DNA from: Pseudomonas sp. SDI
GTDB taxonomy: Bacteria; Pseudomonadota; Gammaproteobacteria; Pseudomonadales; Pseudomonadaceae
Direction: 5' to 3'
NCBI RefSeq assembly: GCF_003105155.1
Contig: NZ_QETK01000017.1
Span: forward strand, 1 to 64,000
Length of the DNA stretch: 64,000 nt
The notes beneath the pieces were generated by a model. The model was not told where the DNA came from. It searched no databases and saw nothing but the letters and a program-made list of their open reading frames with translations. The translations under genes and the position numbers were made by a program. Within the stretch, counting starts at the first letter, position 1; every line of letters begins with the position of its first letter. Below are positions 1 to 9,279 of the stretch, piece by piece.

Positions 1-30
1 CTGTGGGAGCGGGCTGGTCCCGCGATAGCG
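1..30. repeat. REP-type intergenic repeat, partial
   Basis: The first bases contain GTGGGAGCGGGCTGGTCCCG followed by CGATAG. This is the common Pseudomonas REP core, and further copies occur at 3314, 30665 and 60633. It sits just downstream of the hisF stop codon and may continue beyond the window edge. Confidence 0.75.
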
Positions 31-34
31 AGTT

Positions 35-805
35 TCAGCGCACCACAATCCCGCGCTGTGCCATATAGGCCTTGGCCTCCGGCACGGTGTACTCGCCGAA
101 GTGGAAAATGCTCGCCGCCAGCACCGCGCTGGCGTGACCTTCGAGGATCCCGTCGGCCAGGTGTTGCAAGTTACCGACGCCCCCGGAAGCAATCACCGGG
201 ATGCCCAGCGCATCGCTGATCGCTCGCGTCACGCCGAGGTCGAAGCCGTTCTTCATGCCGTCCTGGTCCATGCTGGTCAGGAGGATTTCGCCGGCCCCCA
301 GGCCTTCCATCTTTTTCGCCCACTCGACCGCGTCCAGCCCGGTCGGTTTGCGCCCGCCATGGGTGAAGATTTCCCAACGCGGGGTTTCGCCCGGTGCCGA
401 GACCTTCTTGGCATCGATGGCGACCACGATGCACTGCGAACCGAAATGCGCCGCCGCTTCACCGACGAACGCCGGGTTGAACACCGCCGCCGTGTTGATC
501 GAGACCTTGTCCGCGCCGGCATTGAGCAGGTTGCGGATGTCCTGCACGGTGCGCACACCGCCGCCCACGGTCAGCGGGATGAACACCTGGCTGGCCATGC
601 GTTCGACGGTATGCAGCGTGGTGTCACGACCATCGACGCTGGCGGTGATGTCGAGGAAGGTGATTTCGTCGGCACCCTGCTCATCGTAGCGACGGGCAAT
701 TTCCACCGGGTCGCCGGCATCGCGGATGTTCTCGAACTTGACGCCCTTGACCACCCGTCCGTTGTCGACGTCCAGGCAAGGGATGATGCGTTTGGCCAGG
801 GCCAT
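35..805 (-). CDS. hisF: Imidazole glycerol phosphate synthase cyclase subunit HisF
   Basis: HisF is the cyclase half of imidazole glycerol phosphate synthase. With ammonia delivered by HisH it converts PRFAR to imidazole glycerol phosphate plus AICAR in cytoplasmic histidine synthesis. At 256 aa it has the normal family length. The start [16 protein letters not shown] holds the first barrel Asp (D12), VVAIDAKK carries the second (D131), and the phosphate-binding segments TVGGGVR and IASGGVG are present. Its partner HisH lies upstream on the same strand, separated by hisA and a DUF2164 gene. An 87 bp gap holding a repeat separates it from hisA, so it may not be strictly cotranscribed. Confidence 0.98.
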   Translation of the reverse strand: MALAKRIIPCLDVDNGRVVKGVKFENIRDAGDPVEIARRYDEQGADEITFLDITASVDGRDTTLHTVERMASQVFIPLTVGGGVRTVQDIRNLLNAGADKVSINTAAVFNPAFVGEAAAHFGSQCIVVAIDAKKVSAPGETPRWEIFTHGGRKPTGLDAVEWAKKMEGLGAGEILLTSMDQDGMKNGFDLGVTRAISDALGIPVIASGGVGNLQHLADGILEGHASAVLAASIFHFGEYTVPEAKAYMAQRGIVVR

Positions 806-824
806 GGTTAATCTCCGATTAACA

Positions 825-907
825 GTTACAAGCGTCTAGCTACAAGCTGCAAGAAAAAGCAGGGCACCCAACTTCAACTTGCAACTTGTCGCTTACAGCT
901 TGGAGCT
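825..907. repeat. Inverted repeat of the ACAAGCTGCAAG family
   Basis: The left part (ttacaagcgtctagctacaa, then gctgcaag to 852) is an imperfect inverted copy of the right part (cttgcaacttgtcgcttaca, then gcttggagct, 878-907). Such ACAAGCTGCAAG/CTTGCAGCTTGT elements are common between Pseudomonas genes. The right arm runs into the last codons of hisA, so the Ser-Ser-Lys-Leu tail of HisA is encoded by repeat sequence. Confidence 0.7.
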
Positions 908-1642
908 AACTGCGTAGCTGTCGCAGAAGGCCTGGGCCTCTGCCACATCCAGGGTGCCTTCGTAGATTGCCCGGCCGGTGATCGCGCCGACGATGCCCGG
1001 CGCCTTGGCGTCGAGCAGGGCCTTGATGTCGCCCAGGTTGTGGATACCACCGGAAGCGATGACCGGGATCTTCGTCGCCGCTGCCAGGGCCGCGGTGAAC
1101 GGTACGTTACAGCCTTGCATCATGCCGTCCTTGGCGATGTCGGTGTAGACGATCGCCGAGACGCCATCGGCCTCGAAACGCTTGGCCAGGTCGATCACCT
1201 GCACCGCGCTGACTTCAGCCCAGCCGTCGGTGGCGACGAAGCCGTCCTTGGCGTCCAGGCCAACGATGACCTTGCCCGGGAACGCGCGGCAAGCTTCGGC
1301 AACGAACTCCGGCTCCTTGACCGCCTTGGTACCGATGATCACGTAGCTGACGCCGGCCTTGACGTAGTGCTCGATGGTTTCCAGCGAACGGATGCCGCCA
1401 CCGATCTGGATCGGCAGGGTCGGGTAGCGTTTGGCAATTGCGGTAACCACTTCGCCGTTGACCGGCTGGCCTTCGAAGGCGCCGTTCAGGTCGACCAGAT
1501 GCAGCCGGCGGCAGCCCCCCTCAACCCATTTGGCGGCCATGCTCACCGGGTCGTCGGAGAAAACGGTGGAATCTTCCATGCGGCCCTGGCGCAGGCGTAC
1601 GCAAGCACCGTCCTTAAGATCGATAGCGGGGATAATCAGCAT
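893..1642 (-). CDS. hisA: Phosphoribosylformimino-5-aminoimidazole carboxamide ribotide isomerase HisA
   Basis: HisA is the ProFAR isomerase that makes PRFAR, the substrate of the HisF/HisH complex. It is a (beta-alpha)8 barrel with catalytic Asp in [12 protein letters not shown] (D8) and a second Asp in VGLDAKDG. The phosphate loops QIGGGIR and IASGGIHN are visible. At 249 aa it is about four residues longer than the usual Pseudomonas protein. The extra tail SSKL coincides with the right arm of an intergenic repeat, which suggests the repeat replaced the original stop region. The start is fixed by the conserved MLIIPAID. It lies 42 bp downstream of the DUF2164 gene on the same strand. Confidence 0.98.
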   Translation of the reverse strand: MLIIPAIDLKDGACVRLRQGRMEDSTVFSDDPVSMAAKWVEGGCRRLHLVDLNGAFEGQPVNGEVVTAIAKRYPTLPIQIGGGIRSLETIEHYVKAGVSYVIIGTKAVKEPEFVAEACRAFPGKVIVGLDAKDGFVATDGWAEVSAVQVIDLAKRFEADGVSAIVYTDIAKDGMMQGCNVPFTAALAAATKIPVIASGGIHNLGDIKALLDAKAPGIVGAITGRAIYEGTLDVAEAQAFCDSYAVSSKL

Positions 1643-1684
1643 CTGGAAAACCTGTCTATTCGGTAAACAGTGTTGCTCGGGAAG

Positions 1685-1945
1685 TCAGTTCTTCTCGAGC
1701 GCCCACAGGTCGCTTTCGATGCTCTCGAACCGTTCCTTGAGGTGGTTCTGCACATCGAAGATCGCCCTGTTGTAGTAGTGCGGCGCAATTTCTTTGCTGA
1801 ACAGTTCCAGGACTTCGGCCACCTCGAACGAACCCAGCTGCAACTCGAAACGGTCTTCGAGGAAACGCTTGAGTGTGTCCAGCGCCTCACGCTCCTGCTC
1901 GGGCGTGAGGCTAAGGATCGGCGGCTTGCTCCTGGACTTGCCCAT
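1685..1945 (-). CDS. DUF2164 family protein in the his cluster
   Basis: This is an 86-residue cytoplasmic protein of the DUF2164 family, whose function is not established. The segment from LTPEQEREALDTLKRFLEDRF to HYYNRAIFDVQNHLKERF is the recognisable family core and reads as mostly helical. An upstream extension of the same frame is open but overlaps hisH, so MGKSRSKPP was taken as the start. Its ATG shares one base with the hisH stop codon (TAATG), a coupled arrangement. Placement between hisH and hisA is typical of pseudomonads and implies coexpression with histidine genes, but the sequence gives no direct link to the pathway. Confidence 0.9.
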   Translation of the reverse strand: MGKSRSKPPILSLTPEQEREALDTLKRFLEDRFELQLGSFEVAEVLELFSKEIAPHYYNRAIFDVQNHLKERFESIESDLWALEKN

Positions 1946-2583
1946 TACCAGCGCCCGTCCCAGGCAGCGAAGTTCTGCAGCAATTGCAGGCCATGGGTAT
2001 GGCTCTTCTCCGGGTGGAACTGCACGGCAAAGCGCGAGCCTTCGGCCAGCGCAGCGGCGAAATCGACGCCATAGTGCCCGCGTCCGACCACCTGGGCCGG
2101 CTTGCCGGCGCTGACGTAGTAGCTGTGCACAAAGTAGAACCGTGCCTGCTGCGGAATGTCGTGCCACAGCGGGTGATCGACAGCCTGGCTGACTTCGTTC
2201 CAGCCCATGTGCGGCACTTTCAGGTGTTCGCCGTCTTCGTGCAGGTCTTTGCCGAAGAAGCGCACATTGCCCGGGAACAGCCCGATGCAGTCGACGCCGT
2301 CGTTCTCTTCGCTGTGCTCCAGCAGCGCCTGCATGCCGACGCAGATGCCAAGGAACGGCCGGTCCTGGCTGACTTCGCGCACCAGGCTGTCGAAGCCCAG
2401 GCGGCGGATCTCGGCCATGCAGTCGCGGATCGCGCCAACACCGGGAAAGACCACCCGGTCGGCTTCACGGATGACCGCCGCGTCGCTGGTGACCAGCACC
2501 TTGCCGGCGCCGACGTGTTCCAGCGCCTTGGCCACCGAGTGCAGGTTGCCCATGCCATAGTCGATAACGGCGACGGTCTGCAT
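1945..2583 (-). CDS. hisH: Imidazole glycerol phosphate synthase glutaminase subunit HisH
   Basis: HisH is a class I glutamine amidotransferase that releases ammonia for HisF. It has 212 aa, the usual length. The nucleophile elbow GICVGMQ supplies the catalytic Cys, and AVQFHPEKS near the C-terminus holds the His-x-Glu of the triad. [13 protein letters not shown] was chosen as start over an in-frame codon three residues upstream, because this ATG overlaps the hisB stop by one base (TAATG). The same coupling recurs at its own stop with the DUF2164 gene, so hisB-hisH-DUF2164 should be translated together. Confidence 0.98.
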   Translation of the reverse strand: MQTVAVIDYGMGNLHSVAKALEHVGAGKVLVTSDAAVIREADRVVFPGVGAIRDCMAEIRRLGFDSLVREVSQDRPFLGICVGMQALLEHSEENDGVDCIGLFPGNVRFFGKDLHEDGEHLKVPHMGWNEVSQAVDHPLWHDIPQQARFYFVHSYYVSAGKPAQVVGRGHYGVDFAAALAEGSRFAVQFHPEKSHTHGLQLLQNFAAWDGRW

Positions 2584-3176
2584 TACAGGCACCCTTTGGT
2601 CGACGGCATCTGGCCGGCCATGCGCTCATCCAGCTCGATGGCCATGCGCAGGGCGCGACCGAAGGCCTTGAACACGGTCTCGATCTGGTGGTGGGTGTTG
2701 TGCCCGCGCAGGTTGTCGATGTGCAGGGTGACGTTGGCGTGGTTGACGAAGCCCTGGAAGAATTCCTGGAACAGGTCCACGTCGAAACCGCCGACCGAGG
2801 CCCGGGTGTACGGCACGTGCATCTGCAGGCCAGGGCGGCCGGAGAAGTCGATGACCACCCGCGACAACGCTTCGTCCAGCGGGACATAGGCGTGGCCGTA
2901 GCGGCGGATGCCTTTCTTGTCACCGATAGCCTGGTTGAAGGCCTGGCCGAGGGTGATGCCGACGTCTTCGACGGTATGGTGATCGTCGATATGCAGGTCG
3001 CCCTTGCACTCGATGTCCAGGTCGATCAGCCCGTGTCGGGCGATCTGGTCCAGCATATGTTCGAGGAAAGGCACACCGATATCGAATCGGGCCTTGCCGC
3101 TGCCATCCAGGTTGATCGAGGCCTTGATCTGGGTTTCCAGAGTATTGCGCTCGACGGAAGCCTTACGTTCGACCAT
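2583..3176 (-). CDS. hisB: Imidazoleglycerol-phosphate dehydratase HisB
   Basis: HisB dehydrates imidazole glycerol phosphate to imidazole acetol phosphate, the step after HisF/HisH. It has 197 aa, the monofunctional form without the phosphatase domain seen in enterobacteria. The two manganese-binding repeats are visible as [10 protein letters not shown] with [11 protein letters not shown], and [14 protein letters not shown] with [21 protein letters not shown] is the start; an extra Met one codon upstream is less likely. It is the first gene of the leftward his cluster, so the promoter should lie in 3177-3400. Confidence 0.98.
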   Translation of the reverse strand: MVERKASVERNTLETQIKASINLDGSGKARFDIGVPFLEHMLDQIARHGLIDLDIECKGDLHIDDHHTVEDVGITLGQAFNQAIGDKKGIRRYGHAYVPLDEALSRVVIDFSGRPGLQMHVPYTRASVGGFDVDLFQEFFQGFVNHANVTLHIDNLRGHNTHHQIETVFKAFGRALRMAIELDERMAGQMPSTKGCL

Positions 3177-3313
3177 CACCAGCTCCGCAAAATCATTGGG
3201 CGAAAAAGGTGACCATTATAGGCCTAGAAGCGCGCGGCTTGAAACGAACATGACATGTGGCAGGGGAATTACCTGCCTTGGGCGTGGGAATTGGCAATCT
3301 GTGTCGAATTCAT

Positions 3314-3396
3314 TGCGCGACGAGCCCGCTCCCACAAGGATTCAGGATATCCACTGTGAGAGCGGCGGTGCGGCGAGCCGACTCGTCCCGCGATGC
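3314..3396. repeat. Pair of inverted REP elements
   Basis: GACGAGCCCGCTCCCACAAG at 3319-3338 faces a degenerate inverted copy running from ctgtgagagcgg to tcgtcccgcgatg (about 3354-3394). The pair lies between hisB and the leftward MFS gene and forms an imperfect large hairpin. Confidence 0.7.
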
Positions 3397-3404
3397 TTTG
3401 GCTT

Positions 3405-5063
3405 TTAGTGGAACAACACCGCCGTCTTCTGCAGTGTCGCCCACACCCCCCAAGCCAGCGGAATCCCCACCACCAGCCAGGCCGCGAGCACCAGCGGCTT
3501 GCTGCCGGCTGCGGCTTTCCACTCCAGCACGGTGCTGCTGTCGGCACCCTTGTCATGCCCCAGCGCCTGCTCGGCGGCAAGCTCGGCATCGGTCATGAAG
3601 TACTTGTCGGCCACCGGCCGCACCAGCGCGTTGCAGATAAAGCCCAGCACCAGCAGGCCGGCGAGGATGTACAGGGTCATGTCGTAGGCGGCCGCGCGCT
3701 CCACGCCAATCCGCAACTGATACTCGCGCAGGTAGTTCACCAGCACCGGGCCGAGCACCCCGGCTGCCGCCCAGGCCGTCAGCAGGCGACCATGGATCGC
3801 GCCGACCATCTGCGTGCCGAACAAGTCGGCCAGGTACGCCGGCACCGTGGCGAAACCGCCGCCGTACATCGACAGGATGATGCAGAACGCCGCGACAAAC
3901 AGCGCGATGTTGCCCAGGTGGCCCATGTTCGGCACCAGCGCGTACAGCGCGAAGCCCAGGGCAAAGAAGGCGAAGTAGGTGTTCTTGCGCCCGATATAGT
4001 CGGAGAACGAAGCCCAGAAGAACCGCCCACCGATGTTGAACAGGCTGAGCAGGCCGGTGAAGCCGGCGGCAATCGCCGCAATCTGGCCCAGTTGCGCCGC
4101 GTCCAGCTGGCTGAAGGTCAGGTCGTTACCCAGCAGCTTGCCGGCGAACACTTCCTGCAACAGCGGCGACGCCATGCCGAGGATGCCGATACCGGCCGAG
4201 ACGTTCAGGCACAGCACCAGCCACACCAGGGCGAACTGCGGAGTCTTCCAGGCCACGCTGACGTGCACATGGCGGTGGGTGATCATCGCGTTGCTGGCCT
4301 TCTTCATCGGCGCGCTCCAGCCCTCGGGCTTCCAGCCGGTCGGCGGCACGCGGTACGCCAGGGCGCCACCGATCATGAACACGAAATAGATCGCCGCCAT
4401 CACCACGAAGCTCTGCCACACGCCCACGCCTTCGGAGCTGGCGAAGTGGTTCATCAGCGCCGCGGCCAGCGGGGCACCGACCATCGCACCGCCACCGAAG
4501 CCCATGATCGCCATGCCGGTGGCCATGCCGCGCTTGTCCGGGAACCACTTGATCAGGGTCGACACCGGCGAGATATAGCCCAGGCCCAGGCCGATACCAC
4601 CGATAACCCCCGAGCCCAGCCACATCAACCAGATCTGGTGCTGGTAGATGCCCAGCGCCGAAATCAGCAGACCACCGCACCAGCACAGCGCCGAGACCAC
4701 GCCGGCCTTGCGCGGGCCGGCATGCTCCAGCCAGCCGCCCCAGATAGCGGCCGAGCAGCCGAGGAAGATAAAGAACAGCGTGTAGATCCAGCCGAGCATG
4801 GAGATCGGCCAGTCACAGCTTGCCGAAAACATCTGCTCGATAAAGCCCATGTCCGGCGCACAAGCCAGCGGCGCGCTGATGCCGATCGCCTTGGACAACG
4901 GCAACCAGAACACCGAAAAGCCATAGGCCATACCGATACACAGGTGAATGGCCAGGGCCGCTGGCGGCACTAGCCAACGGTTGAACCCCGGTTGTGCGAC
5001 GATGCGCTCCTTGGACAAAAAGCCAGGCGCACTGGGCACCGCTGCCGCCGTGATGCTGCTCAT
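3405..5063 (-). CDS. OFA-family major facilitator transporter
   Basis: This is a 552-residue inner-membrane carrier of the OFA (oxalate/formate antiporter) branch of the major facilitator superfamily, likely carrying a small carboxylate; the substrate cannot be read from sequence. About twelve hydrophobic segments are present, starting at LVPPAALAIHLCIGMAYGFSVFWLPL. The loop DKRGMATGMAIMGFGGGAMVGAPL and FFWASFSDYIGRKNTYF correspond to the MFS signature loops between helices 2-3 and 8-9. A GAGGG ribosome site precedes the ATG. It stands alone between hisB and asmA. Confidence 0.88.
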   Translation of the reverse strand: MSSITAAAVPSAPGFLSKERIVAQPGFNRWLVPPAALAIHLCIGMAYGFSVFWLPLSKAIGISAPLACAPDMGFIEQMFSASCDWPISMLGWIYTLFFIFLGCSAAIWGGWLEHAGPRKAGVVSALCWCGGLLISALGIYQHQIWLMWLGSGVIGGIGLGLGYISPVSTLIKWFPDKRGMATGMAIMGFGGGAMVGAPLAAALMNHFASSEGVGVWQSFVVMAAIYFVFMIGGALAYRVPPTGWKPEGWSAPMKKASNAMITHRHVHVSVAWKTPQFALVWLVLCLNVSAGIGILGMASPLLQEVFAGKLLGNDLTFSQLDAAQLGQIAAIAAGFTGLLSLFNIGGRFFWASFSDYIGRKNTYFAFFALGFALYALVPNMGHLGNIALFVAAFCIILSMYGGGFATVPAYLADLFGTQMVGAIHGRLLTAWAAAGVLGPVLVNYLREYQLRIGVERAAAYDMTLYILAGLLVLGFICNALVRPVADKYFMTDAELAAEQALGHDKGADSSTVLEWKAAAGSKPLVLAAWLVVGIPLAWGVWATLQKTAVLFH

Positions 5064-5371
5064 TTATTGTTATCCCTCGTGGAAGTGGTGGGCCCTCGGG
5101 CCGAACCGGTCGCCGTCGACTTTGGCGCACACAGGCAGCGAGTCATTTTTTTCGGCCGCCGGCCCTCGCACGCGACAAAGCGCCGCAGCAGGGCGCGAGA
5201 GCGGCGCAAGAGTAGCATTTGCGTCGCTCGCTGACCTCAAACTGATACCGTCGTTTTGTGCGCAACTGAGCACATCTCCTACAAGACAGAACTACTCGGC
5301 CGTCAGCAGTCAAACGCACAGCGCTATACTCAGCGGCTTAATTTTAGAAATCGGACTACAAGGACTCGCCC

Positions 5372-7603
5372 ATGAAAGCGTTCGGCAAAATCCTGGGGCT
5401 GGTGGTTCTCGGGCTGTTGCTGATCATTGTGGCGTTGGGCTTTGCCCTGACCCACCTCTTCGATCCCAACGACTACAAAGACGAGATCCGCCAGCTGGCA
5501 CGCGACAAGGCCCACGTCGAGCTGACGCTCAACGGCGACATTGGCTGGAGCCTGTTCCCCTGGCTGGGGCTGGAGCTGCACGAGGCGAGCATCGCCACCC
5601 TGAACAACCCGAACGTGCCCTTTGCCGACCTGCAGATGCTCGGCCTGTCGGTGCGTGTGCTGCCGCTGCTGCGCCGCGAAGTGCAAATGAGCGATGTGCG
5701 GGTCGAAGGCCTGAACCTGACCCTGGCCCGCGACGAAAACGGCCACGGCAACTGGGAAGACATCGGCAAACCGCTGCCGGCCGCAGCCCCGCCCACCGTC
5801 GAAGGCGCTGCGGCGCCAGCGCCGGGCGAAGGGCCGGCCGCGCAGGCGGCGGCCGTCGAGCACCCGGTGAAACTCGACATCGACAGCCTCACCGTGAACA
5901 ACGCCCGCGTCACCTACACCGATGCGCGCAACGGCCAGACGCTGACCGCCGAAAGCATCCAGTTGAGCACCGGCGCGGTCCACGAAGGGCTGAACATTCC
6001 GCTGAAGATGACGGCCTTCCTCGGCGTCGGCATCCCGCTCATCAAGGCACGTACCGAGCTTGCCGGCGAGCTGCGCTTCGACCGCGCGCTCAAGCGCTAC
6101 CAGTTCGAAGACATGAAGCTCAGTGGCGAAGCCTCGGGCGAACCGCTGCAAGGCAAACACATGACCTTCGCCGCCCAGGGCCAGTTGCTGGTCGACCTGG
6201 CGGCGAATGTCGCCGAATGGAACGGCCTGAAAATTTCCGCCAACCAGTTGCGCGCCATTGGCGAGCTGAACCTGCGCGACCTGGACAAGGCGCCCAAGCT
6301 GACCGGTGGTCTGTCCATCGCCCAGCTCGACCTGCGCAAGTTCCTCGACAGCGTCGGCGTGGTGCTGCCGCCGATGGCCGATGCGGCCACCCTGGGCACG
6401 TTCGAACTGGTCAGCCGCCTCGACGGCAGCGCCAGCAGCCTGGCCCTGGAAGACCTGGCGATCAAGCTCGACGACAGCACCTTCACGGGCCGCCTGGCGG
6501 TGGAAGACTTCGCCAAACAGGCGCTGCGCGTACAGCTCAAAGGCAACAGCTTCGACGCCGACCGCTACCTGCCGGCGAAAAGCGAAGAAACCAAGGGCGC
6601 CAGCGCCGCGCGCCAGGCCGACGTGCAAAGCAAGGAAGCCGGCGCGCTGGCCGGCCCGGGCACCTCGCCGCTGCCGGACGCCCCCACGCAAGCCGCCTGG
6701 AGCAACGACAAGCTGCTGCCGGTAGACCGCCTGCGCAGCCTCGACCTGCACGCCGAGCTGAACATTGGCGTGCTGACCCTGGAGAAACTGCCGATTCAGG
6801 ACGCCGTGCTCAAGGCCACCGCCAAAGACGGCCTGGTGACCCTGCACGAGCTGCGTGGCGGCCTCTACAACGGCGAATTTGCCAGCCACGGCAGCCTCGA
6901 CGTGCGCCCGGCCGTGCCGCAGATCGGCCTGAGCACCCAGGTTGCCCGGGTGCCGCTCGAGCACTTCATCAAGAGCCAGACCGACACCCCGCCGGTCAAA
7001 GGCCTGCTGACCCTCGACAGCGCGATCACCGCTAGCGGCAACAGTCAAAAGGCTCTGGTCGACACGCTGAACGGCAACGCCAGCTTCGTCATCAACAATG
7101 GCGTGCTGGTCAATGCCAACCTTGAACAGCAGCTGTGTCAGGGCATCGCCCTGCTCAACCGCAAGAGCCTGAGCGGCGAGCCACGCGGCAAGGACACGCC
7201 GTTCCAGGAGCTCAAGGGCAGCCTGGTGCTGCGCAACGGTGTGGCCAGCAACCCGGACCTGCGCGCGCGCATCCCCGGCCTGACCCTCAAGGGCAACGGC
7301 GATATCGACCTGCGCGTGCTCGGCATGGACTACCGCGTGGGCGTGATCATCGAAGGCGACAAGCGTGAGATGCCCGACCCGGCCTGCCAGGTCAACGAGC
7401 GCTATGCCGGCCTCGAATGGCCGTTGCGTTGCCGCGGCCCGCTGGAGATGGGCGCCAAGGCCTGCCGGGTGGACAAGGACGGCGTCGGCAACCTGGCCGG
7501 CCAGGCCCTGGGCAACCGGATCAATCAGAAACTCGAGGAGAAGCTCGGCGACAAGGTCAGCCCCGAGCTCAAAGACGCACTCAAGGGGCTGTTCAAACGA
7601 TGA
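5372..7603 (+). CDS. asmA: AsmA family protein
   Basis: This is a 743-residue AsmA-type protein anchored by one N-terminal membrane helix (about residues 7-28), the rest being periplasmic. The family is related to bridge-like lipid transport proteins and affects outer-membrane assembly. An N-terminal AsmA domain, with GDIGWSLFPWLGLELHEASI around residues 55-75, is followed by an Ala/Pro-rich linker near 130-165. The conserved C-terminal AsmA_2 region includes GLLTLDSAITASGNS and DLRARIPGLTLKGNGDIDL. AAGGA lies 8 bases before the ATG. It overlaps mutY by ATGA, as in other pseudomonads. Confidence 0.93.
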   Translation: MKAFGKILGLVVLGLLLIIVALGFALTHLFDPNDYKDEIRQLARDKAHVELTLNGDIGWSLFPWLGLELHEASIATLNNPNVPFADLQMLGLSVRVLPLLRREVQMSDVRVEGLNLTLARDENGHGNWEDIGKPLPAAAPPTVEGAAAPAPGEGPAAQAAAVEHPVKLDIDSLTVNNARVTYTDARNGQTLTAESIQLSTGAVHEGLNIPLKMTAFLGVGIPLIKARTELAGELRFDRALKRYQFEDMKLSGEASGEPLQGKHMTFAAQGQLLVDLAANVAEWNGLKISANQLRAIGELNLRDLDKAPKLTGGLSIAQLDLRKFLDSVGVVLPPMADAATLGTFELVSRLDGSASSLALEDLAIKLDDSTFTGRLAVEDFAKQALRVQLKGNSFDADRYLPAKSEETKGASAARQADVQSKEAGALAGPGTSPLPDAPTQAAWSNDKLLPVDRLRSLDLHAELNIGVLTLEKLPIQDAVLKATAKDGLVTLHELRGGLYNGEFASHGSLDVRPAVPQIGLSTQVARVPLEHFIKSQTDTPPVKGLLTLDSAITASGNSQKALVDTLNGNASFVINNGVLVNANLEQQLCQGIALLNRKSLSGEPRGKDTPFQELKGSLVLRNGVASNPDLRARIPGLTLKGNGDIDLRVLGMDYRVGVIIEGDKREMPDPACQVNERYAGLEWPLRCRGPLEMGAKACRVDKDGVGNLAGQALGNRINQKLEEKLGDKVSPELKDALKGLFKR

Positions 7604-8667
7604 GTCCGCAACAATTCTCCAGCGCCGTCCTCGACTGGTTCGACCGCCATGGCCGGCATGACTTGCCTTGGCAACAGGGCATCACCCCATACCGGGTGTG
7701 GGTCTCCGAGATCATGTTGCAGCAGACCCAGGTCAGCACCGTACTCAATTACTTCGGGCGGTTCATGGACGCCCTGCCGAGCGTCGAGGCCCTGGCCGCA
7801 GCGCCGGAAGACGAAGTGCTGCACCTGTGGACCGGCCTGGGCTATTACACCCGCGCACGCAACCTGCAGAAGACCGCAAAGATCGTGGTCGAGCAGTACG
7901 CTGGCGAGTTTCCCCGCGATGTGGAAAAGCTCACCGAGCTGCCCGGCATCGGCCTGTCCACGGCCGGGGCGATTGCCAGCATCAGCATGGGCCTGCGCGC
8001 GCCGATTCTCGACGGCAACGTCAAGCGCGTGCTGGCCCGCTACACCGCGCAGGAGGGCTACCCCGGCGAGCCGAAGGTGGCCAAGGCGCTGTGGGCCAAC
8101 GCCGAGCGCTTCACCCCACACAGCCGGGTGAACGATTACACCCAGGCCATGATGGACCTGGGCGCGACCCTGTGTACCCGCAGCAAGCCGAGCTGCCTGA
8201 TCTGCCCGCTGCAACTGGGCTGTGAGGCGCACATGCTCGGCCAGGAGATCCGCTACCCGATTCCCAAGCCGCGCAAGGAATTGCCACAACGGCGCACGCT
8301 GATGCCGCTGCTGGCCAACGAGGACGGCGCGATTCTGCTTTACCGGCGCCCGTCCAGCGGGCTGTGGGGCGGTTTGTGGAGCCTGCCGGAGCTGGACGAT
8401 CTGCAACAGCTGGACGACCTGGTCGAGCAGCACGGCCTGCGCCTGGCGCGAACCGAGGCGCTCAGCGGGCTGACCCACACCTTCAGCCACTTCCAGCTGG
8501 CCATCGAGCCGTGGCTGGTGCATGTCGACCGCCAGGGCGGGCACATGGCCGATGCCGACTGGCTCTGGTATAACCTCGCCACCCCGCCGCGCCTGGGCCT
8601 CGCCGCCCCGGTGAAAAAACTGCTGAAACGCGCGGCCGACGTTTTGAATGCAGGAGAGTCGACATGA
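7600..8667 (+). CDS. mutY: Adenine DNA glycosylase MutY
   Basis: MutY removes adenine mispaired with 8-oxoguanine. It has 355 aa. The helix-hairpin-helix [12 protein letters not shown] precedes the catalytic Asp (D138 in ILDGN); E37 in [10 protein letters not shown] is the second catalytic residue. The iron-sulphur loop C-x6-C-x2-C-x5-C is complete in [17 protein letters not shown]. The C-terminal Nudix-like 8-oxoG sensor includes [12 protein letters not shown] and [11 protein letters not shown]. Its ATG overlaps the asmA stop (ATGA), and its own stop overlaps yggX the same way, so repair and oxidative-protection genes are coupled. Confidence 0.98.
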   Translation: MSPQQFSSAVLDWFDRHGRHDLPWQQGITPYRVWVSEIMLQQTQVSTVLNYFGRFMDALPSVEALAAAPEDEVLHLWTGLGYYTRARNLQKTAKIVVEQYAGEFPRDVEKLTELPGIGLSTAGAIASISMGLRAPILDGNVKRVLARYTAQEGYPGEPKVAKALWANAERFTPHSRVNDYTQAMMDLGATLCTRSKPSCLICPLQLGCEAHMLGQEIRYPIPKPRKELPQRRTLMPLLANEDGAILLYRRPSSGLWGGLWSLPELDDLQQLDDLVEQHGLRLARTEALSGLTHTFSHFQLAIEPWLVHVDRQGGHMADADWLWYNLATPPRLGLAAPVKKLLKRAADVLNAGEST

Positions 8668-8936
8668 CCCGCACCGTAATGTGCCGCAAGTACCACGAAG
8701 AATTGCCAGGCCTTGAGCGCCCACCGTACCCGGGTGCCAAGGGCCAGGACATCTACGAACACATTTCGCAGAAGGCCTGGGCCGACTGGCAGAAAGAACA
8801 GACCATGCTGATCAACGAGAAGCGCCTGAACATGATGAACGCCGAGGACCGCAAATTCCTCCAGGGCGAGATGGACAAGTTCTTCTCCGGCGAAGCGTTC
8901 GAGAAAGCCGAGGGCTACGTTCCGCCCAGCGAATAA
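8664..8936 (+). CDS. yggX: Oxidative damage protection / Fe(II) trafficking protein YggX
   Basis: This is a 90-residue YggX family protein, implicated in protecting iron-sulphur clusters from oxidation and in ferrous iron handling. The family signature is clear: [20 protein letters not shown] at the N-terminus with the conserved Cys7, then [21 protein letters not shown], then [20 protein letters not shown]. Length is normal. The start ATG shares ATGA with the mutY stop. The mutY-yggX pairing is widespread in gammaproteobacteria and fits joint defence of MutY, itself an iron-sulphur enzyme. Confidence 0.97.
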   Translation: MTRTVMCRKYHEELPGLERPPYPGAKGQDIYEHISQKAWADWQKEQTMLINEKRLNMMNAEDRKFLQGEMDKFFSGEAFEKAEGYVPPSE

Positions 8937-8988
8937 GCGGCGAAAACCGTAAGCGACGGTATTAATTAAAAAAATTTTCAAAATAGTG

Positions 8989-9017
8989 TTGACGCAAACC
9001 TGAAAAAGCCTTTTAAT
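8989..9017 (+). promoter_or_regulatory. Promoter of tRNA-Phe
   Basis: TTGACG (8989-8994) and TTTAAT (9012-9017) are separated by 17 bp and end 10 bp before the tRNA. The surrounding 8960-9016 is strikingly AT-rich for this genome. Confidence 0.75.
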
Positions 9018-9027
9018 GCGCCCCGTT

Positions 9028-9103
9028 GCCCAGATAGCTCAGTCGGTAGAGCAGTGGATTGAAAATCCACGTGTCGGCGGTTCGACTCCGTCTCTGGGCA
9101 CCA
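9028..9103 (+). tRNA. tRNA-Phe (GAA)
   Basis: A 76-base tRNA with acceptor GCCCAGA pairing to TCTGGGC, D loop AGCTCAGTCGGTAGAGC, anticodon loop ttGAAaa and T loop GTTCGACTC. The CCA end is encoded. The anticodon GAA reads Phe codons. Confidence 0.98.
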
Positions 9104-9116
9104 AGACAACGCAAAA

Positions 9117-9146
9117 CCCCTGAATCGAAAGATTCAGGGGTTTTTT
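9117..9146 (+). terminator. Rho-independent terminator of tRNA-Phe
   Basis: A 10-bp perfect stem CCCCTGAATC / GATTCAGGGG with GAAA tetraloop is followed by six T residues. Confidence 0.92.
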
Positions 9147-9279
9147 GTTTGTGCCGGGAAAAATCGTGCGCTAACAGCGCTTACCGCCCGGCCTGTTGAC
9201 CGGCATCAATGTTTCGCCCGGCAGCCACCCTAGGCTGACAGGTGGACATTCGAAACGGATTAAACAGGCCCACCTCCCC

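Noticed and set aside
3393..4973. 526-codon plus-strand frame
   Set aside because: It is antisense to the OFA transporter and rich in Gln, His and Arg, as shadows of membrane proteins are.
5330..7048. 572-codon open frame on the minus strand
   Set aside because: It lies antisense to asmA, which has clear family motifs; long antisense frames are expected in GC-rich genes.
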